A stretch of 64,000 nucleotides of DNA from Sphingomonas_O antarctica (GCF_965137005.1 NZ_CBCRXM010000008.1:1-64000), one strand, 5' to 3'; numbered from the stretch's first letter, positions 17,660-30,483 are shown. Notes: generated by a model not told the origin, from the sequence alone. Numbers and translations are program-made.

Positions 17660-18346
17660 ATGAAAACCGCATTTCTCGCCGCCGCGCTTGGTGCCACGTT
17701 TGTGACACTGCCAGCCACGGCCGCACAGATCGTTCCGACGACCTACACGACCGTGAATGGACAGGGCGCGGCATCGTGCAACTGCTACAATTACTGGGAC
17801 AAGAAATATAATGGCGCTGGCGCCCAAACGACGACCGACAGCGCGCTGCTGACAGGCGGCGTAGGCGATCTTACCGATGGCATCATCGCCACGACCACGT
17901 GGGACCAGGTCGAGAATTATTCGGGCGAAGGTCCTTATGTCGGTTGGTACAATTATTTCACGCCCAACCCGCTTGTCACGTTCAACTTCGCGCACGTTGG
18001 CTCAATCGATACGGTTCGCATCCATCTGGACAATAGCAACTACGGCGGAGTTGCCGGACCAGCGAGCATTCTGATCGACGGCATGGCGCAGAACTTTACC
18101 AATCCGTCGCTAGGCACGGCGGGATTCGTCACGCTCGCCGGGCTGAACCTTACCGGCAATATTCACACCGTCCAGTTTCAGCAACAATCCGGCCACTGGG
18201 TGTTCGTCAGCGAAGTCCAGTTTCTTGGCACGCTCGCAGGAAGCGTGCCCGAGCCGACGGCCTGGGCGATGTTGGTAGTTGGATTGGGATTCGTCGGCGG
18301 CTCGCGCCGCTGGCGCAAACGAGCGACCCAAGCCGTCTTCGCTTAG
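17660..18346 (+). CDS. PEPxxWA-CTERM exported protein
   Basis: A 228-residue exported protein. MKTAFLAAALGATFVTLPATAA is the signal peptide. The mature region is beta-rich and low in lysine, with NGQGAASCNCYNYWDKK near the N terminus and a discoidin-like stretch (VRIHLDNSNYGG, HTVQFQQQSGHWVF). The C-terminal VPEPTAWAMLVVGLGFVGG plus Arg cluster is the PEPxxWA-CTERM signal, expected to be processed by an exosortase-type system for surface or extracellular display. Monocistronic, followed by a strong terminator. Ligand unknown. Confidence 0.85.
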   Translation: MKTAFLAAALGATFVTLPATAAQIVPTTYTTVNGQGAASCNCYNYWDKKYNGAGAQTTTDSALLTGGVGDLTDGIIATTTWDQVENYSGEGPYVGWYNYFTPNPLVTFNFAHVGSIDTVRIHLDNSNYGGVAGPASILIDGMAQNFTNPSLGTAGFVTLAGLNLTGNIHTVQFQQQSGHWVFVSEVQFLGTLAGSVPEPTAWAMLVVGLGFVGGSRRWRKRATQAVFA

Positions 18347-18360
18347 GAGGACGGAACTTA

Positions 18361-18394
18361 GGGGCGGCATCCGCGAGGTGCCGCCCCTTTTTTT
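18361..18394 (+). terminator. Rho-independent terminator
   Basis: GGGGCGGCA (18361-18369) pairs with TGCCGCCCC (18379-18387), followed by seven T. It ends the PEPxxWA-CTERM transcript. Confidence 0.9.
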
Positions 18395-18515
18395 CCCCGA
18401 TTGTGCCGAACGTTGGGCGGGACAAACCGAAATTTGTGCGCCGCAGCATCTTTATAGGTGGCACGACGTTCTGATATGATCCGCAATTCACGCGGAGCAT
18501 TGAAAGCAACGCATA

Positions 18516-19628
18516 ATGCCGGGTCTGTCCGATACCCTTGAGAAGTTGGCGCGGTTCCGCGTCGCGGGTTTGCAGGCGGAGACCGCATATCAAGACAGTC
18601 GCCTGTCGTCATTGGCAGCGTTCGGAAGCAATCCGGGGCAGTTAAACGCTAAGTTTTTCGTGCCTCAAAACCTTGCTCGCGATGCCGCCTTGGTGGTTGT
18701 GCTTCACGGCTGCACGCAGACCGCCAATGGTTATGACCATGGTTCGGGCTGGTCGCAGATCGCGGATGAACAAGGCTTCGCTTTGTTATATCCCGAGCAG
18801 CAGCGCTCAAATAACGCGAACCTCTGCTTTAACTGGTTCGAGCCCGACGATGTGTGGCGTGATCGCGGCGAAGTTCTGTCGATCGGTCAGATGGTCCAGA
18901 CGATGATCGGCAAACATTCCATCGATCCGGCCAAAATTTTTGTGACCGGCCTGTCGGCAGGTGGCGCGATGACCTCCGCGCTCCTTGCGGCGTATCCTGA
19001 CGTCTTCGCGGGCGGCGCGATTATTGCCGGTCTTCCAGCGGGCACGGTGACGAGCATGTCGCAGGCATTTCAGCGGATGCAGCATGGTGGCACCGAGAGT
19101 GCGGCATCCCTTGCCGCCAAAATCACCTCCGCGTCGAGCCATTCCGGACCTTGGCCTAGCGTCTCCGTGTGGCATGGCGACGCCGACCGCACCGTGGATC
19201 GCTCAAATGCCGACGCGATCGTAGAGCAGTGGCGCGGTGTGCACGGACTTGCTGAAGCTGTTCCAGTCGTTGAGGTTGTTGATGGGCAGACACGTGAGAC
19301 TTGGCGTGATCCGAACGGGCGCGTGGCGATCGAGTCTTGGACGATCACTGGCATGGGCCACGGTACACCGCTCGACACCAAGAGCGCCGACGCTTGCGGC
19401 ATGGCGAGCCCGCACATGCTCGAGGTGAGCATTTCGTCCACGCGACATATTGTTCGATTTTGGGGACTGGAGACCAAGCCACGTCGCCAGCAAAAGCGCA
19501 GCGCCGCCGACGAGCGCTCGGCATCAGGCCAAGCCAACTCAGCATCGCATTTTACTCAACCCGCTGCATCCGCGGGTCCGGGACGTGTGATCGAAGATGC
19601 GCTACGCGCTGCTGGTCTGATGCGCTGA
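18516..19628 (+). CDS. PHB-depolymerase-family esterase
   Basis: A 370-residue esterase of the PHB depolymerase/LpqC type: VVVLHGCTQTANGYD forms the oxyanion region, the nucleophile elbow is VTGLSAGGAM (Ser), VWHGDADRTV holds the likely catalytic Asp, and GMGHGTPL the His. Relatives cleave polyhydroxybutyrate or aromatic esters; the substrate here is open. There is no clear signal peptide from the first ATG, so it may be intracellular. The C-terminal tail after residue 320 is Ala/Gln/Ser-rich and probably disordered. Confidence 0.88.
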   Translation: MPGLSDTLEKLARFRVAGLQAETAYQDSRLSSLAAFGSNPGQLNAKFFVPQNLARDAALVVVLHGCTQTANGYDHGSGWSQIADEQGFALLYPEQQRSNNANLCFNWFEPDDVWRDRGEVLSIGQMVQTMIGKHSIDPAKIFVTGLSAGGAMTSALLAAYPDVFAGGAIIAGLPAGTVTSMSQAFQRMQHGGTESAASLAAKITSASSHSGPWPSVSVWHGDADRTVDRSNADAIVEQWRGVHGLAEAVPVVEVVDGQTRETWRDPNGRVAIESWTITGMGHGTPLDTKSADACGMASPHMLEVSISSTRHIVRFWGLETKPRRQQKRSAADERSASGQANSASHFTQPAASAGPGRVIEDALRAAGLMR

Positions 19629-19721
19629 TTTGTTCGGGCCATTTGGCAGATTGCTGGAGGGTTGTTTGCTGCACGCTACGACTTGATTGTGCTGACAGCC
19701 ACTCAGGCGGGACGCCGTCGC

Positions 19722-20030
19722 TTACTCGCTTTTCGCAACAACGCGGTCCACAATAACCTGGGTAAGCGGCTGCACGAAGCGAGCTCCGTATTCGGGCAGC
19801 ATCGCATGCTTTCTGACCACGGTCGCCTGAGCCAAAATATCGGACGTCAGCTCAAGGAAGACCGAGCCATGCAGCGCAAAATCGACCGCGCTGCGCATCT
19901 TGAATCCGCCAGTCGAAAGGTCGGCCACGATCACCTTCTCCCGAACCGTTGACCCATGCCGTCGCGACACGGTCCACAAGTGAAGAAAATGCCGAGGGGC
20001 TCCACGACGTTCGTCCGCTAATTTCTGCAT
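19722..20030 (-). CDS. PilZ-domain protein
   Basis: A 102-residue single-domain protein. The PilZ signature is present in relaxed form: an Arg-rich N terminus (ADERRGAPRH, SRRHGSTVR) and VADLSTGGFKMRS, corresponding to the RxxxR and D/NxSxxG elements that bind cyclic di-GMP; LHGSVFLEL completes the barrel. It would be a c-di-GMP receptor or adaptor in the cytosol. It lies 87 bp downstream of the BLUF gene on the same strand, so light and c-di-GMP signalling could be linked here (inference). Confidence 0.7.
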   Translation of the reverse strand: MQKLADERRGAPRHFLHLWTVSRRHGSTVREKVIVADLSTGGFKMRSAVDFALHGSVFLELTSDILAQATVVRKHAMLPEYGARFVQPLTQVIVDRVVAKSE

Positions 20031-20116
20031 ACCTGGCCCGCTCCCGAGCGTTGCATATGAAGCTGGTTAGTCAAGTTCAGGTAAACCGACCTACATCAGC
20101 AAACATCGAGGTACGC

Positions 20117-20527
20117 TCAAGCAGCGACCCGCATCCGGGCATATTCCGCAAACGTCGCGCGAATGGACGGCGTCGAGTTGGCGACAAGACGCTCGAGGTT
20201 TGCCAAGAAGTGATCCGAACGCATCATCCCCGTGGCGTCGGCCATCGCCCATTCGCCAAATTCGCGTTGATCAACCGAGCGATTGGAAAGCACTACGATT
20301 GCACGGTGCCTGTCGTCGGCACGGATGCGCGCGATCGCCTGTTGGATTGCCGCCTTTTCCCCTTCGAGAACTTGAAGGAAGCGTTTGCCATTGAAAAACA
20401 GCAGTCCTGTGAGACCATCACGCTGGTTGTTGGATTGCGAAACTCTGAGAATGTGCGCAACATTTGGCGCTACGCTGGGAGACACAGTGCTGATATATAC
20501 GAGCTGCTGAAACACGACGATCTCCAT
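20117..20527 (-). CDS. BLUF blue-light photoreceptor
   Basis: A stand-alone BLUF protein of about 136 residues that binds FAD. The QLVYIS strand carries the key Tyr (about residue 11), SQSNNQRDGLTGLLFF has the Asn/Gln flavin contacts, FLQVLEGEKAAI is the typical helix entry, and EFGEWAMA holds the Trp/Met of strand 5. The ATG at 20527 is chosen; a TTG 4 codons upstream is also possible, and neither has a strong Shine-Dalgarno. A short C-terminal helix follows with no output domain, so it acts by protein contact. Confidence 0.88.
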   Translation of the reverse strand: MEIVVFQQLVYISTVSPSVAPNVAHILRVSQSNNQRDGLTGLLFFNGKRFLQVLEGEKAAIQQAIARIRADDRHRAIVVLSNRSVDQREFGEWAMADATGMMRSDHFLANLERLVANSTPSIRATFAEYARMRVAA

Positions 20528-20673
20528 TCGACGCGACAAGCTATTGGCCCAAAACGCTTAATAAAACCTCGATGCTACTACAGATGTGAGGAGCGGCCGA
20601 ACTGCTGCCGCACATAAAGTCCGGTGATGGCGATAGTCACACGCGCGTGAACACGTCCAGCGACACGGTCTTG

Positions 20674-20853
20674 CTAACTCAGCTGATACGTCTGATTGTG
20701 GTCGTCCGTAACGGTGATGCCGATCGCATCAGCGGGCAGAATTATGATCGGCAGCGCAACAAAAATGCTGACGAGTTCGCCGGTGTTGGCGGCCCAGCCC
20801 AGGGCTGCAATGGCGACGCCCAACGCCTCCAGGCGGGATTGAGAAATAGACAT
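20674..20853 (-). CDS. Possible small membrane protein
   Basis: A 59-residue ORF (MSISQSRLEALGVAIAALGW ...) with a hydrophobic segment ELVSIFVALPIIILPA that could span the membrane, and an acidic, polar tail. A longer GTG-started version reaches 20946. There is no clear ribosome-binding site and I do not recognise a family; it may be a remnant. Confidence 0.3.
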   Translation of the reverse strand: MSISQSRLEALGVAIAALGWAANTGELVSIFVALPIIILPADAIGITVTDDHNQTYQLS

Positions 20854-20973
20854 TGTGACGAGGTTGCGGCGCAGCGAGGCTGCGGCGGCGACAGCGTTGT
20901 CGAGAGCGCGGGTAAAATCACCTAAATGAACGGCCGGACTTCGCACGTCGATTATCGATCTTTAGCGCTAAAA

Positions 20974-21000
20974 CAAAAAGGGCGGCCCGTAGGCCGCCCG
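20974..21000 (-). terminator. Rho-independent terminator
   Basis: GGGCGGCC (20980-20987) pairs with GGCCGCCC (20992-20999); on the minus strand the hairpin is followed by CTTTTTGTTTT. It ends the PEPxxWA-CTERM gene at 21023-21688. Confidence 0.9.
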
Positions 21001-21022
21001 TCTTCGACTTTGTCTGCAAACC

Positions 21023-21688
21023 TTAAGCGTAGGTAACACGCACCTGCGCGCGGCGGCGGCGCATCGTGACACCAGCAATTCCGAAGCCAGCGATCATCAT
21101 CGCCCATGTCGCCGCCTCGGGAACGCCCGTGACGCTAACATTGTCGAAAACCACATTGCCGCCGCTCGCGGTCGTGGCATCCGTGAAGGACAGAACGGCC
21201 GTGCCGCCCGACGCGACGAAGCTCGTCATGATCTGCTGCCCCGGATTGGTGCCCGGGGCCTGCGTTTGCCCACTACCGGCGTAGATCGTGCCGCCATCGA
21301 TCGCCACGTTGTAATTCCAGTTGGCACCGGGGACGTTGTCGCCCGATTGCAGGAACGACACGGTGTACGTCTTGCCAGCGGTCAGGCCGCTGAGCGTCCG
21401 GCTCGCTGAAGAGCCGACTTCCTGAAGCCAAACCGCGCCATCGGTGCCGGTCACGTTGGTGGCAATCAGAACGTGGGGAAACCCACCGGCATAACCGTCA
21501 GAGAACGTCCAGCCAGCGGCATTGGCGCTGTAATAAAGCGGGCTCGACCCAAACCGATCGGTCGTGTCATTCTGCAGGAATGCGCCGCGGAATGCCGTCG
21601 AGTTGAAGTTCTCGCTGAGAACGGTCGTCGCTTGCGCGGCGGTCGAACCGGCGACGGCAAGCGCCGCTGCGATGATGGCAATGCGCAT
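21023..21688 (-). CDS. PEPxxWA-CTERM exported protein (variant motif)
   Basis: A 221-residue exported protein. MRIAIIAAALAVAGSTAAQA is the signal peptide. The mature region resembles a carbohydrate-binding-like jelly roll (TVLSENFNSTAF, YYSANAAGWTFSDGYAGG, SFTDATTASGGNVVFDNVSV). The C-terminal sorting signal reads VPEAATWAMMIAGFGIAG followed by MRRRR: the second Pro of PEP is Ala. The ATG at 21688 is chosen because it starts the signal peptide; upstream in-frame sequence is not protein-like. A strong terminator follows. Unlike the other three PEPxxWA genes, no CC-AAAT-GG box was seen upstream. Confidence 0.82.
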   Translation of the reverse strand: MRIAIIAAALAVAGSTAAQATTVLSENFNSTAFRGAFLQNDTTDRFGSSPLYYSANAAGWTFSDGYAGGFPHVLIATNVTGTDGAVWLQEVGSSASRTLSGLTAGKTYTVSFLQSGDNVPGANWNYNVAIDGGTIYAGSGQTQAPGTNPGQQIMTSFVASGGTAVLSFTDATTASGGNVVFDNVSVTGVPEAATWAMMIAGFGIAGVTMRRRRAQVRVTYA

Positions 21689-21935
21689 ATTAAAACAAGT
21701 CCCAATCAAAATGTGTTGATAGTTAACTCGCGCGTAGAAGGTTTGCCAACGCCCGGCAACTAAGTGACAGGCGTTTGAGTGCCACTGAATCCCTGATTGG
21801 CACATTCGGGCTGGAAAAGGCGCGAGCCCGCCACCAGCGGATAGTTATGCCGACAGCCCAGCGATGCTCGTCCGCGCAACCATTTGACTATGGTACGACG
21901 TGCGGACGTCAGGCAGCTTCCGTGCGCACCCCTTG

Positions 21936-22121
21936 TCAGAGAAGGTGGTGAAGGTTGTCAAATATGGCAGCTATAATCCAACTGCTCGTCGTGAGCGCGA
22001 CCGCCCATGCCCAATCGCGCCGCGCCTTCGTACCAAGGATCCCGCCGACGATCAGGTCAATAACAATATGGATCAGAAGAATGGGCAGGGCCGTTGCCCT
22101 CGGACGAGGAAAGAGCCTCCG
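21936..22121 (-). pseudogene. Possible membrane-protein gene remnant
   Basis: An open minus-strand frame of 62 codons without an ATG/GTG/TTG start encodes convincing membrane segments: ALPILLIHIVIDLIVGGIL, then TKARRDWAWAVALTTSSW and IIAAIFDNLHHLL before the stop. An in-frame TAG (22122-22124) closes it upstream. It may be the 3' end of a decayed gene or use an unusual start. This is the only coding-like signal in the gap 21689-22393. Confidence 0.3.
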
Positions 22122-22393
22122 CTAGGCCCTGACTCGTTAGCAGGCTCCGGCTCAATCCACGCTTGCGATGCCATTGCCAAGAATGTGGCAATGCCAACGG
22201 CGTTGCGCCCTCCACAATCGCCACTCGTTTGAGCTCGTCATTGGACTTGTCTGCGACACTGATCGTTTATGCACAAACGACCTGATTGCTCACCGTCACC
22301 CAATCTCGGTCATCCGCGTCCGGACTGGACCGTGGCAGCATATGGAGCATCTTTATGTTCATCTGCTTCCTATGTGCTTCCTGAGCCCAAACG
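22122..22393. other. Intergenic region before the rrn terminator
   Basis: About 270 bp. I see no convincing gene or RNA. Short ORFs on both strands here lack start signals and protein-like composition. Confidence 0.5.
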
Positions 22394-22418
22394 CAAAAAG
22401 CCCCGCGTAGGCGGGGCC
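22394..22418 (-). terminator. Terminator of the rrn operon
   Basis: GCCCCGC (22400-22406) pairs with GCGGGGC (22411-22417); on the minus strand it is followed by TTTTTGCG. It lies about 30 bp after the tRNA-fMet gene and ends the rRNA transcript. Confidence 0.88.
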
Positions 22419-22448
22419 TGTGTAAATATTTGATTTTATTAGATAAGT

Positions 22449-22525
<77 letters not shown>

Positions 22526-22675
22526 TCAACCTGACGGTGCTCGAGTCCCGGACCGAAAGTCCGCAAGGCCGAACGGCCGCCGCGCGCGTTTTTCGCCGCG
22601 AATACGGTGAAAAACAACAAGGTGAATGGGTTTTATAAAACACTCGAACCCCCGGCAATGCGCCGGCTACAAAGC

Positions 22676-22790
22676 CTGGCGACGTCCTACTCTTCCGACG
22701 CTTAAGCGGCAGTACCATTGGCGCTGTCTGGTTTCACGGCCGAGTTCGAGATGGGATCGGGTGGGTCACAGACGCTATGGCCACCAAGCT
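22676..22790 (-). rRNA. rrf: 5S ribosomal RNA
   Basis: About 115 nt on the minus strand, from GCTTGGTGGCCATAGCG to GGACGTCGCCAGGC, including the conserved ACCCGATCCCATCTCGAACT stretch. Ends are approximate by a few bases. Confidence 0.92.
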
Positions 22791-22923
22791 ATGAAGCCGG
22801 CGCATTGCGGGTGTTGAGGGTTTAAATCGATACCGTGCACATTTTCATCAAACTTATTCAAATCTTGGCGTCGATGCTTCGTCCACATCGTCCGGCATCC
22901 CCCTTCAGGGCTGTCGTTGATGG

Positions 22924-25735
<2,812 letters not shown>

Positions 25736-25913
25736 ACCACCAACGACAGCCCTGAACCTTTCCGTCGACGAGCAAGCTCGTTTCCGGTTCGGAGGTTCAA
25801 AACCGCATCGATGTGCGGACGATTTAATCTCAGCCTAGATTTGTAACGACGCATCTTTCGTTCCGAAGAACGATCGAACCGCGTCGCCACGGCATCGATT
25901 TAAAAACCCATTC

Positions 25914-25927
25914 ACAATGTCAAAGAG
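25914..25927 (-). promoter_or_regulatory. boxA-like antitermination site in the 16S-23S spacer
   Basis: On the minus strand CTCTTTGACATTGT, close to the rrn boxA consensus (GCTCTTTAACA) bound by NusB-S10. It lies in the spacer between tRNA-Ala and 23S. The same 14 bases recur in the 16S leader. Confidence 0.65.
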
Positions 25928-26016
25928 GGCGCCGTAACGCCCGTATCCGCAAGGCAAAGCCTCGCGAAACTGGTTTCCGTCATCCTGGAAGTTTAGCCAA
26001 AGTTTAGGCCAAAACG

Positions 26017-26092
26017 TGGTGGAGCGTATCGGGATCGAACCGATGACCTCAAGCTTGCAAAGCTAGCGCTCTCCCAACTGAGCTAACGCCCC
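26017..26092 (-). tRNA. tRNA-Ala (TGC)
   Basis: A 76-nt cloverleaf on the minus strand starting GGGGCGTTAGCTCAGTTGGG, anticodon loop TTTGCAA (TGC), T loop TTCGATC, encoded CCA. In the 16S-23S spacer after tRNA-Ile. Confidence 0.96.
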
Positions 26093-26100
26093 GATACGCA

Positions 26101-26177
<77 letters not shown>

Positions 26178-26398
26178 ATGCGCTGCGCGGACCCGCGCTA
26201 ACCTTGTTAGCGCGATCTCGCGCAAGCACGGCCGGCCTCGCAAGCGAAGACCGACGACGCGGCTTGGCCGCGGCGCAGCTCGGGTGGCTGCTATTCCAGG
26301 ATGAAGGGACATGAGGACGGCGGCTATGTTCTTTAGATCGGAGGAAGCTCTTCCCGGACGTCAAAACCGAAGTCTTGGGTCCAGGCGCTTTCCGCCAA

Positions 26399-27894
<1,496 letters not shown>

Positions 27895-28121
27895 ATGTTC
27901 CGACAAGCCTCAGGTGGAATTCCCGAAGGCAAGTCAGCTCATTTCAAGGAGCCGTTCCTGCACAAATCAATTACGTATGGATACGTGAAGGACTTGTGAG
28001 CACATCCAAGATCGAGGCGAACCTCGAACCGGATGAGAAACGGCCTGATTTTTTACCGAGCACCCGACGCCTTGAGCATCGAACCCGGGGCCGCCGCCCA
28101 CATGTCCCTTCATCTAAACCG

Positions 28122-28136
28122 ACAATGTCAAAGAGC
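28122..28136 (-). promoter_or_regulatory. boxA-like antitermination site in the 16S leader
   Basis: On the minus strand GCTCTTTGACATTGT, about 230 nt upstream of the 16S 5' end. It is identical over 14 bases to the spacer copy at 25914-25927, as expected for the two rrn boxA sites. Confidence 0.65.
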
Positions 28137-28260
28137 CGCAAAATGCCGACGCCCTGCCTAACCCCATTTTACCGGGGTGACCGGGTGCCGTTATTAAGCG
28201 GGGCAACACTGCATCCATCCGGTTGGTTTCAACCAGTGGCTCAGCGCCGCGACAAGAAGC

Positions 28261-28324
28261 CATGTATGTGAGGGTATGATTCGCGTCAACCCATGAGTTG
28301 CCGATCGGCAAAAGTTTTTTGCCG
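28261..28324 (-). promoter_or_regulatory. rrn operon promoter with UP-like element
   Basis: On the minus strand TTGACG (28289-28284), a 17-nt spacer, then TACATG (28266-28261). Upstream of the -35 lies an A/T-rich hairpin CGGCAAAA-AAC-TTTTGCCG (28306-28324), in the position of an rrn UP element. It is about 370 nt before 16S and before the boxA. The -10 is only a partial match, so the call is moderate. No gene is seen in 27895-28446; it is rrn leader and promoter. Confidence 0.5.
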
Positions 28325-28446
28325 TCGAGACAACGAATGGCTGCCGGCCCCTGTGCAACCGGGACCGACGTCACGGGATTTTACGCCCGTAGCCCGCCAG
28401 TGAAGCAGAACGATGACACCCTGATGACGTTCCGTCGGCGGCTGAA

Positions 28447-28875
28447 TCACGCCCCTTGGATATAGTCCCGCATCGCGCTCGCTTCGCCCTCGATCCGGTC
28501 GATGCGATATTTCACCAGATCCCCGATCGACACGACACCCACCAGCGCGCCGCCGTCGAGCACCGGCAAATGCCGGATCCGCCGCCGCGTCATCAGGGAC
28601 AAGGCCGCGATCACCGGCGTGGCGGGCTCGGCCATGACGGCGGGGCTCGTCATCACGTCGCCGACCGACTTGTCGAGCGCCGCCGCGCCCGCTTGGGCCA
28701 GGCACGCAATCACATCGCGCTCGGAAAACACGCCCACGACTTGCCCGCCATCGATCACCGGCAGTGCACCGATGCGTTTTTCGGCGATCAGCGCCACCGC
28801 ATCGCGCACCAGTGCGCCACTGGTGGTCGAAACCACTTCACGCCCTTTGTCCTGCAGGATCACCGCGATGGTCAT
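28447..28875 (-). CDS. CBS-pair domain protein
   Basis: A 142-residue protein made of two CBS motifs: ALVRDAVALIAEKRIGALPV with VVGVFSERDVIA, and MTRRRIRHLPVLDGG with LVGVVSIGDLVKYRID. Such stand-alone pairs bind adenosine nucleotides (AMP, ATP, NAD) and act as energy sensors or partners of other enzymes. The ATG at 28875 has AAGGAGAG upstream. It is divergent from the next gene and upstream of the rrn promoter region on the same strand. Confidence 0.9.
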   Translation of the reverse strand: MTIAVILQDKGREVVSTTSGALVRDAVALIAEKRIGALPVIDGGQVVGVFSERDVIACLAQAGAAALDKSVGDVMTSPAVMAEPATPVIAALSLMTRRRIRHLPVLDGGALVGVVSIGDLVKYRIDRIEGEASAMRDYIQGA

Positions 28876-28945
28876 GGCTCTCTCCTTGCTCGGTTCTATT
28901 CCGGTGCGCCTTGATGATTCCACCTTTGCCCCTCAAAGGAAAGCA

Positions 28946-29233
28946 ATGCGTGCATCCCGGCTCGACGATCCCGAACACGCGGCCTACGCCTGGGGCCGTT
29001 TCCGAACGATCTTGAAATGGAACCTGATCGCTTCCGCGGTCGCCGCGCTTCTCGGCTTGCTGGCACTTCGTTGGATGGCCGGACCGGTGCCGTGGTTCAT
29101 GGCGCTGATGACGGTCATGGGCATCTTCATGACGGTTGGCTGCGCGGCGCTGTTGATGGGGCTGGTCTTCATCAGCGCCGGAACGGGCCATGATGCCGCG
29201 GTCGACAACACCATGCCGGACAATCAGATATGA
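28946..29233 (+). CDS. Small two-span membrane protein
   Basis: A 95-residue protein with two predicted membrane helices (WNLIASAVAALLGLLALRWM and FMALMTVMGIFMTVGCAALL), a charged N terminus (MRASRLDDPEHAAYAWGRF) and a polar tail. AAAGGA site 5 nt before the ATG. It overlaps the thioesterase gene by 4 nt (ATGA), so both form an operon. The function is unknown; short sphingomonad proteins of this shape are common. Confidence 0.75.
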   Translation: MRASRLDDPEHAAYAWGRFRTILKWNLIASAVAALLGLLALRWMAGPVPWFMALMTVMGIFMTVGCAALLMGLVFISAGTGHDAAVDNTMPDNQI

Positions 29234-29592
29234 ACGACGATCCGATCCTGCGCGTCGTCCCGCGCCCATTGGACATCAATGCCAATGGCCACATCTTCGG
29301 TGGCTGGGTGTTGAGCCAGATGGATATCGCCGGCGGCATCGTCGCCGCGCGCGAATCTCAGGGCGCGACGGCCACCGTCGCGATCGAAGCGATGCAATTC
29401 ATCGCCCCGATCCTGCTCGGCGACCTGATTTCGATTTACGCTTCGGTCGAACGCCGCGGACGCACGTCGCTCGGCATCCGGCTGGACGTGGTCGCCAGCC
29501 GCAACCGTGGTCGGGACGAGGTCAAGGTGACCAGCGGTCTGTTAACCTTTGTCGCGCTCGATGAAAACCACCGGCCGCGCGAACTGCCCTGA
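29230..29592 (+). CDS. Acyl-CoA thioesterase, YciA-like hotdog
   Basis: A 120-residue hotdog-fold thioesterase. NANGHIFGGWVLSQMDIAGG contains the Asn and the Asp of the YciA-type active site, and the later SVERRGRTSLGIRLDV strand fits the family. These enzymes hydrolyse short- to long-chain acyl-CoA. Cytosolic. Translationally coupled to the small membrane protein upstream. Confidence 0.9.
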   Translation: MNDDPILRVVPRPLDINANGHIFGGWVLSQMDIAGGIVAARESQGATATVAIEAMQFIAPILLGDLISIYASVERRGRTSLGIRLDVVASRNRGRDEVKVTSGLLTFVALDENHRPRELP

Positions 29593-29625
29593 CCCTCCCC
29601 GCGCGGCAGGGAGGATCGATATAAA

Positions 29626-30483
29626 CTAGCCTTCGCTGGCCGGAACCGCGCTCGCGTCCTTGCGCGGACGACCACGCTTCTTGGGTGCGGGCAGATCGAT
29701 CGGTTCGCCTTCCATGCCCATCGGCAATTCCGGCACGTCGCTCACGCTGCTGCCGATCGCGGGCGGCAGGACCGACGTGTCGAAGCTCGCCGGACCACCA
29801 TCTTCGGCGCGAGGCGCACGTTCGCGGCGCGGCGGCAGTTCGCGGCGGCGCGGTGCGTCCTCGGGCTCTTCCGCAAAGCGCGGCGTTTGCGGACCACGCG
29901 CTTGCTGTTCGGCATTACCGTTGAACGCGGCATTGCCGTTATACGGACGATCTTCGCGCGGACGCTGCTCCTGGCGCGAGCGATCTTCGCGCGGTTGATC
30001 ATTGCGCGGACGGTCGTCGCGTTGGCCGCGATCCTCACGCGGACGATCGTCGCGCTGCTGTTGCTGCGGACGATCCTCGCGTGGACGGTCGTCGCGGCGC
30101 GGCTGTTCCTGACGGGGTGGCAGCTTGAAGCCGAAATCGTCCTCGCCATCGTCCTGGCCGTCCTGACCATCGTCCCCGTCATCGCCATCATTGCCCTGGC
30201 CGTCGCCGCGCGGTTGGCGCTGCTCGTCCTGGCGCGTGCGGCTTTCGCTGACGACGCGGAAATAGTGATCGGCGAACTGAAGGTAATATTCCATCAGCAC
30301 ACGGTCGCCGGCCTGTTGCGCGTCGCGCGCCAGACCTTTGTATTTTTCGAGCAGCTGCGGCGCATTGCCGCGCGCGCGATTGTCGATGCGGTTACCGCTT
30401 TCGGGCCCACGGCCATTGCCACCCTGGCGGTTTTGTCCACCGCCGCGTCCGCGCCTGCGGCCGGACTGCTGTCGCACATTCAT
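29626..30483 (-). CDS. DUF4167 protein with long Arg/Asp-rich tail
   Basis: About 285 residues. The N-terminal DUF4167 domain is clear: MNVRQQSGRRRGRGGGQ, then NRIDNRARGNAPQLLEKY and DRVLMEYYLQFADHYFRV. The rest is low-complexity, with many DDRPREDR-like repeats and a Pro-rich end with an AT-hook-like KKRGRPRKD. The composition suggests an intrinsically disordered, nucleic-acid-binding protein; the role is unknown. Start is uncertain: ATG 30483 (matches family start) or ATG 30498 five codons upstream; neither has a well-spaced Shine-Dalgarno. Confidence 0.82.
   Translation of the reverse strand: MNVRQQSGRRRGRGGGQNRQGGNGRGPESGNRIDNRARGNAPQLLEKYKGLARDAQQAGDRVLMEYYLQFADHYFRVVSESRTRQDEQRQPRGDGQGNDGDDGDDGQDGQDDGEDDFGFKLPPRQEQPRRDDRPREDRPQQQQRDDRPREDRGQRDDRPRNDQPREDRSRQEQRPREDRPYNGNAAFNGNAEQQARGPQTPRFAEEPEDAPRRRELPPRRERAPRAEDGGPASFDTSVLPPAIGSSVSDVPELPMGMEGEPIDLPAPKKRGRPRKDASAVPASEG

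Noticed and set aside
19638..19647. GCCATTTGGC, another CC-AAAT-GG core
   Set aside because: It lies just after the esterase stop and not upstream of any gene start, so it is probably chance.
21900..22232. 110-codon plus-strand ORF
   Set aside because: Composition is not protein-like and it overlaps the better membrane-like frame on the other strand.
28286..28705. 139-codon minus-strand ORF
   Set aside because: Out-of-frame shadow of the CBS-domain gene running into the rrn promoter region.
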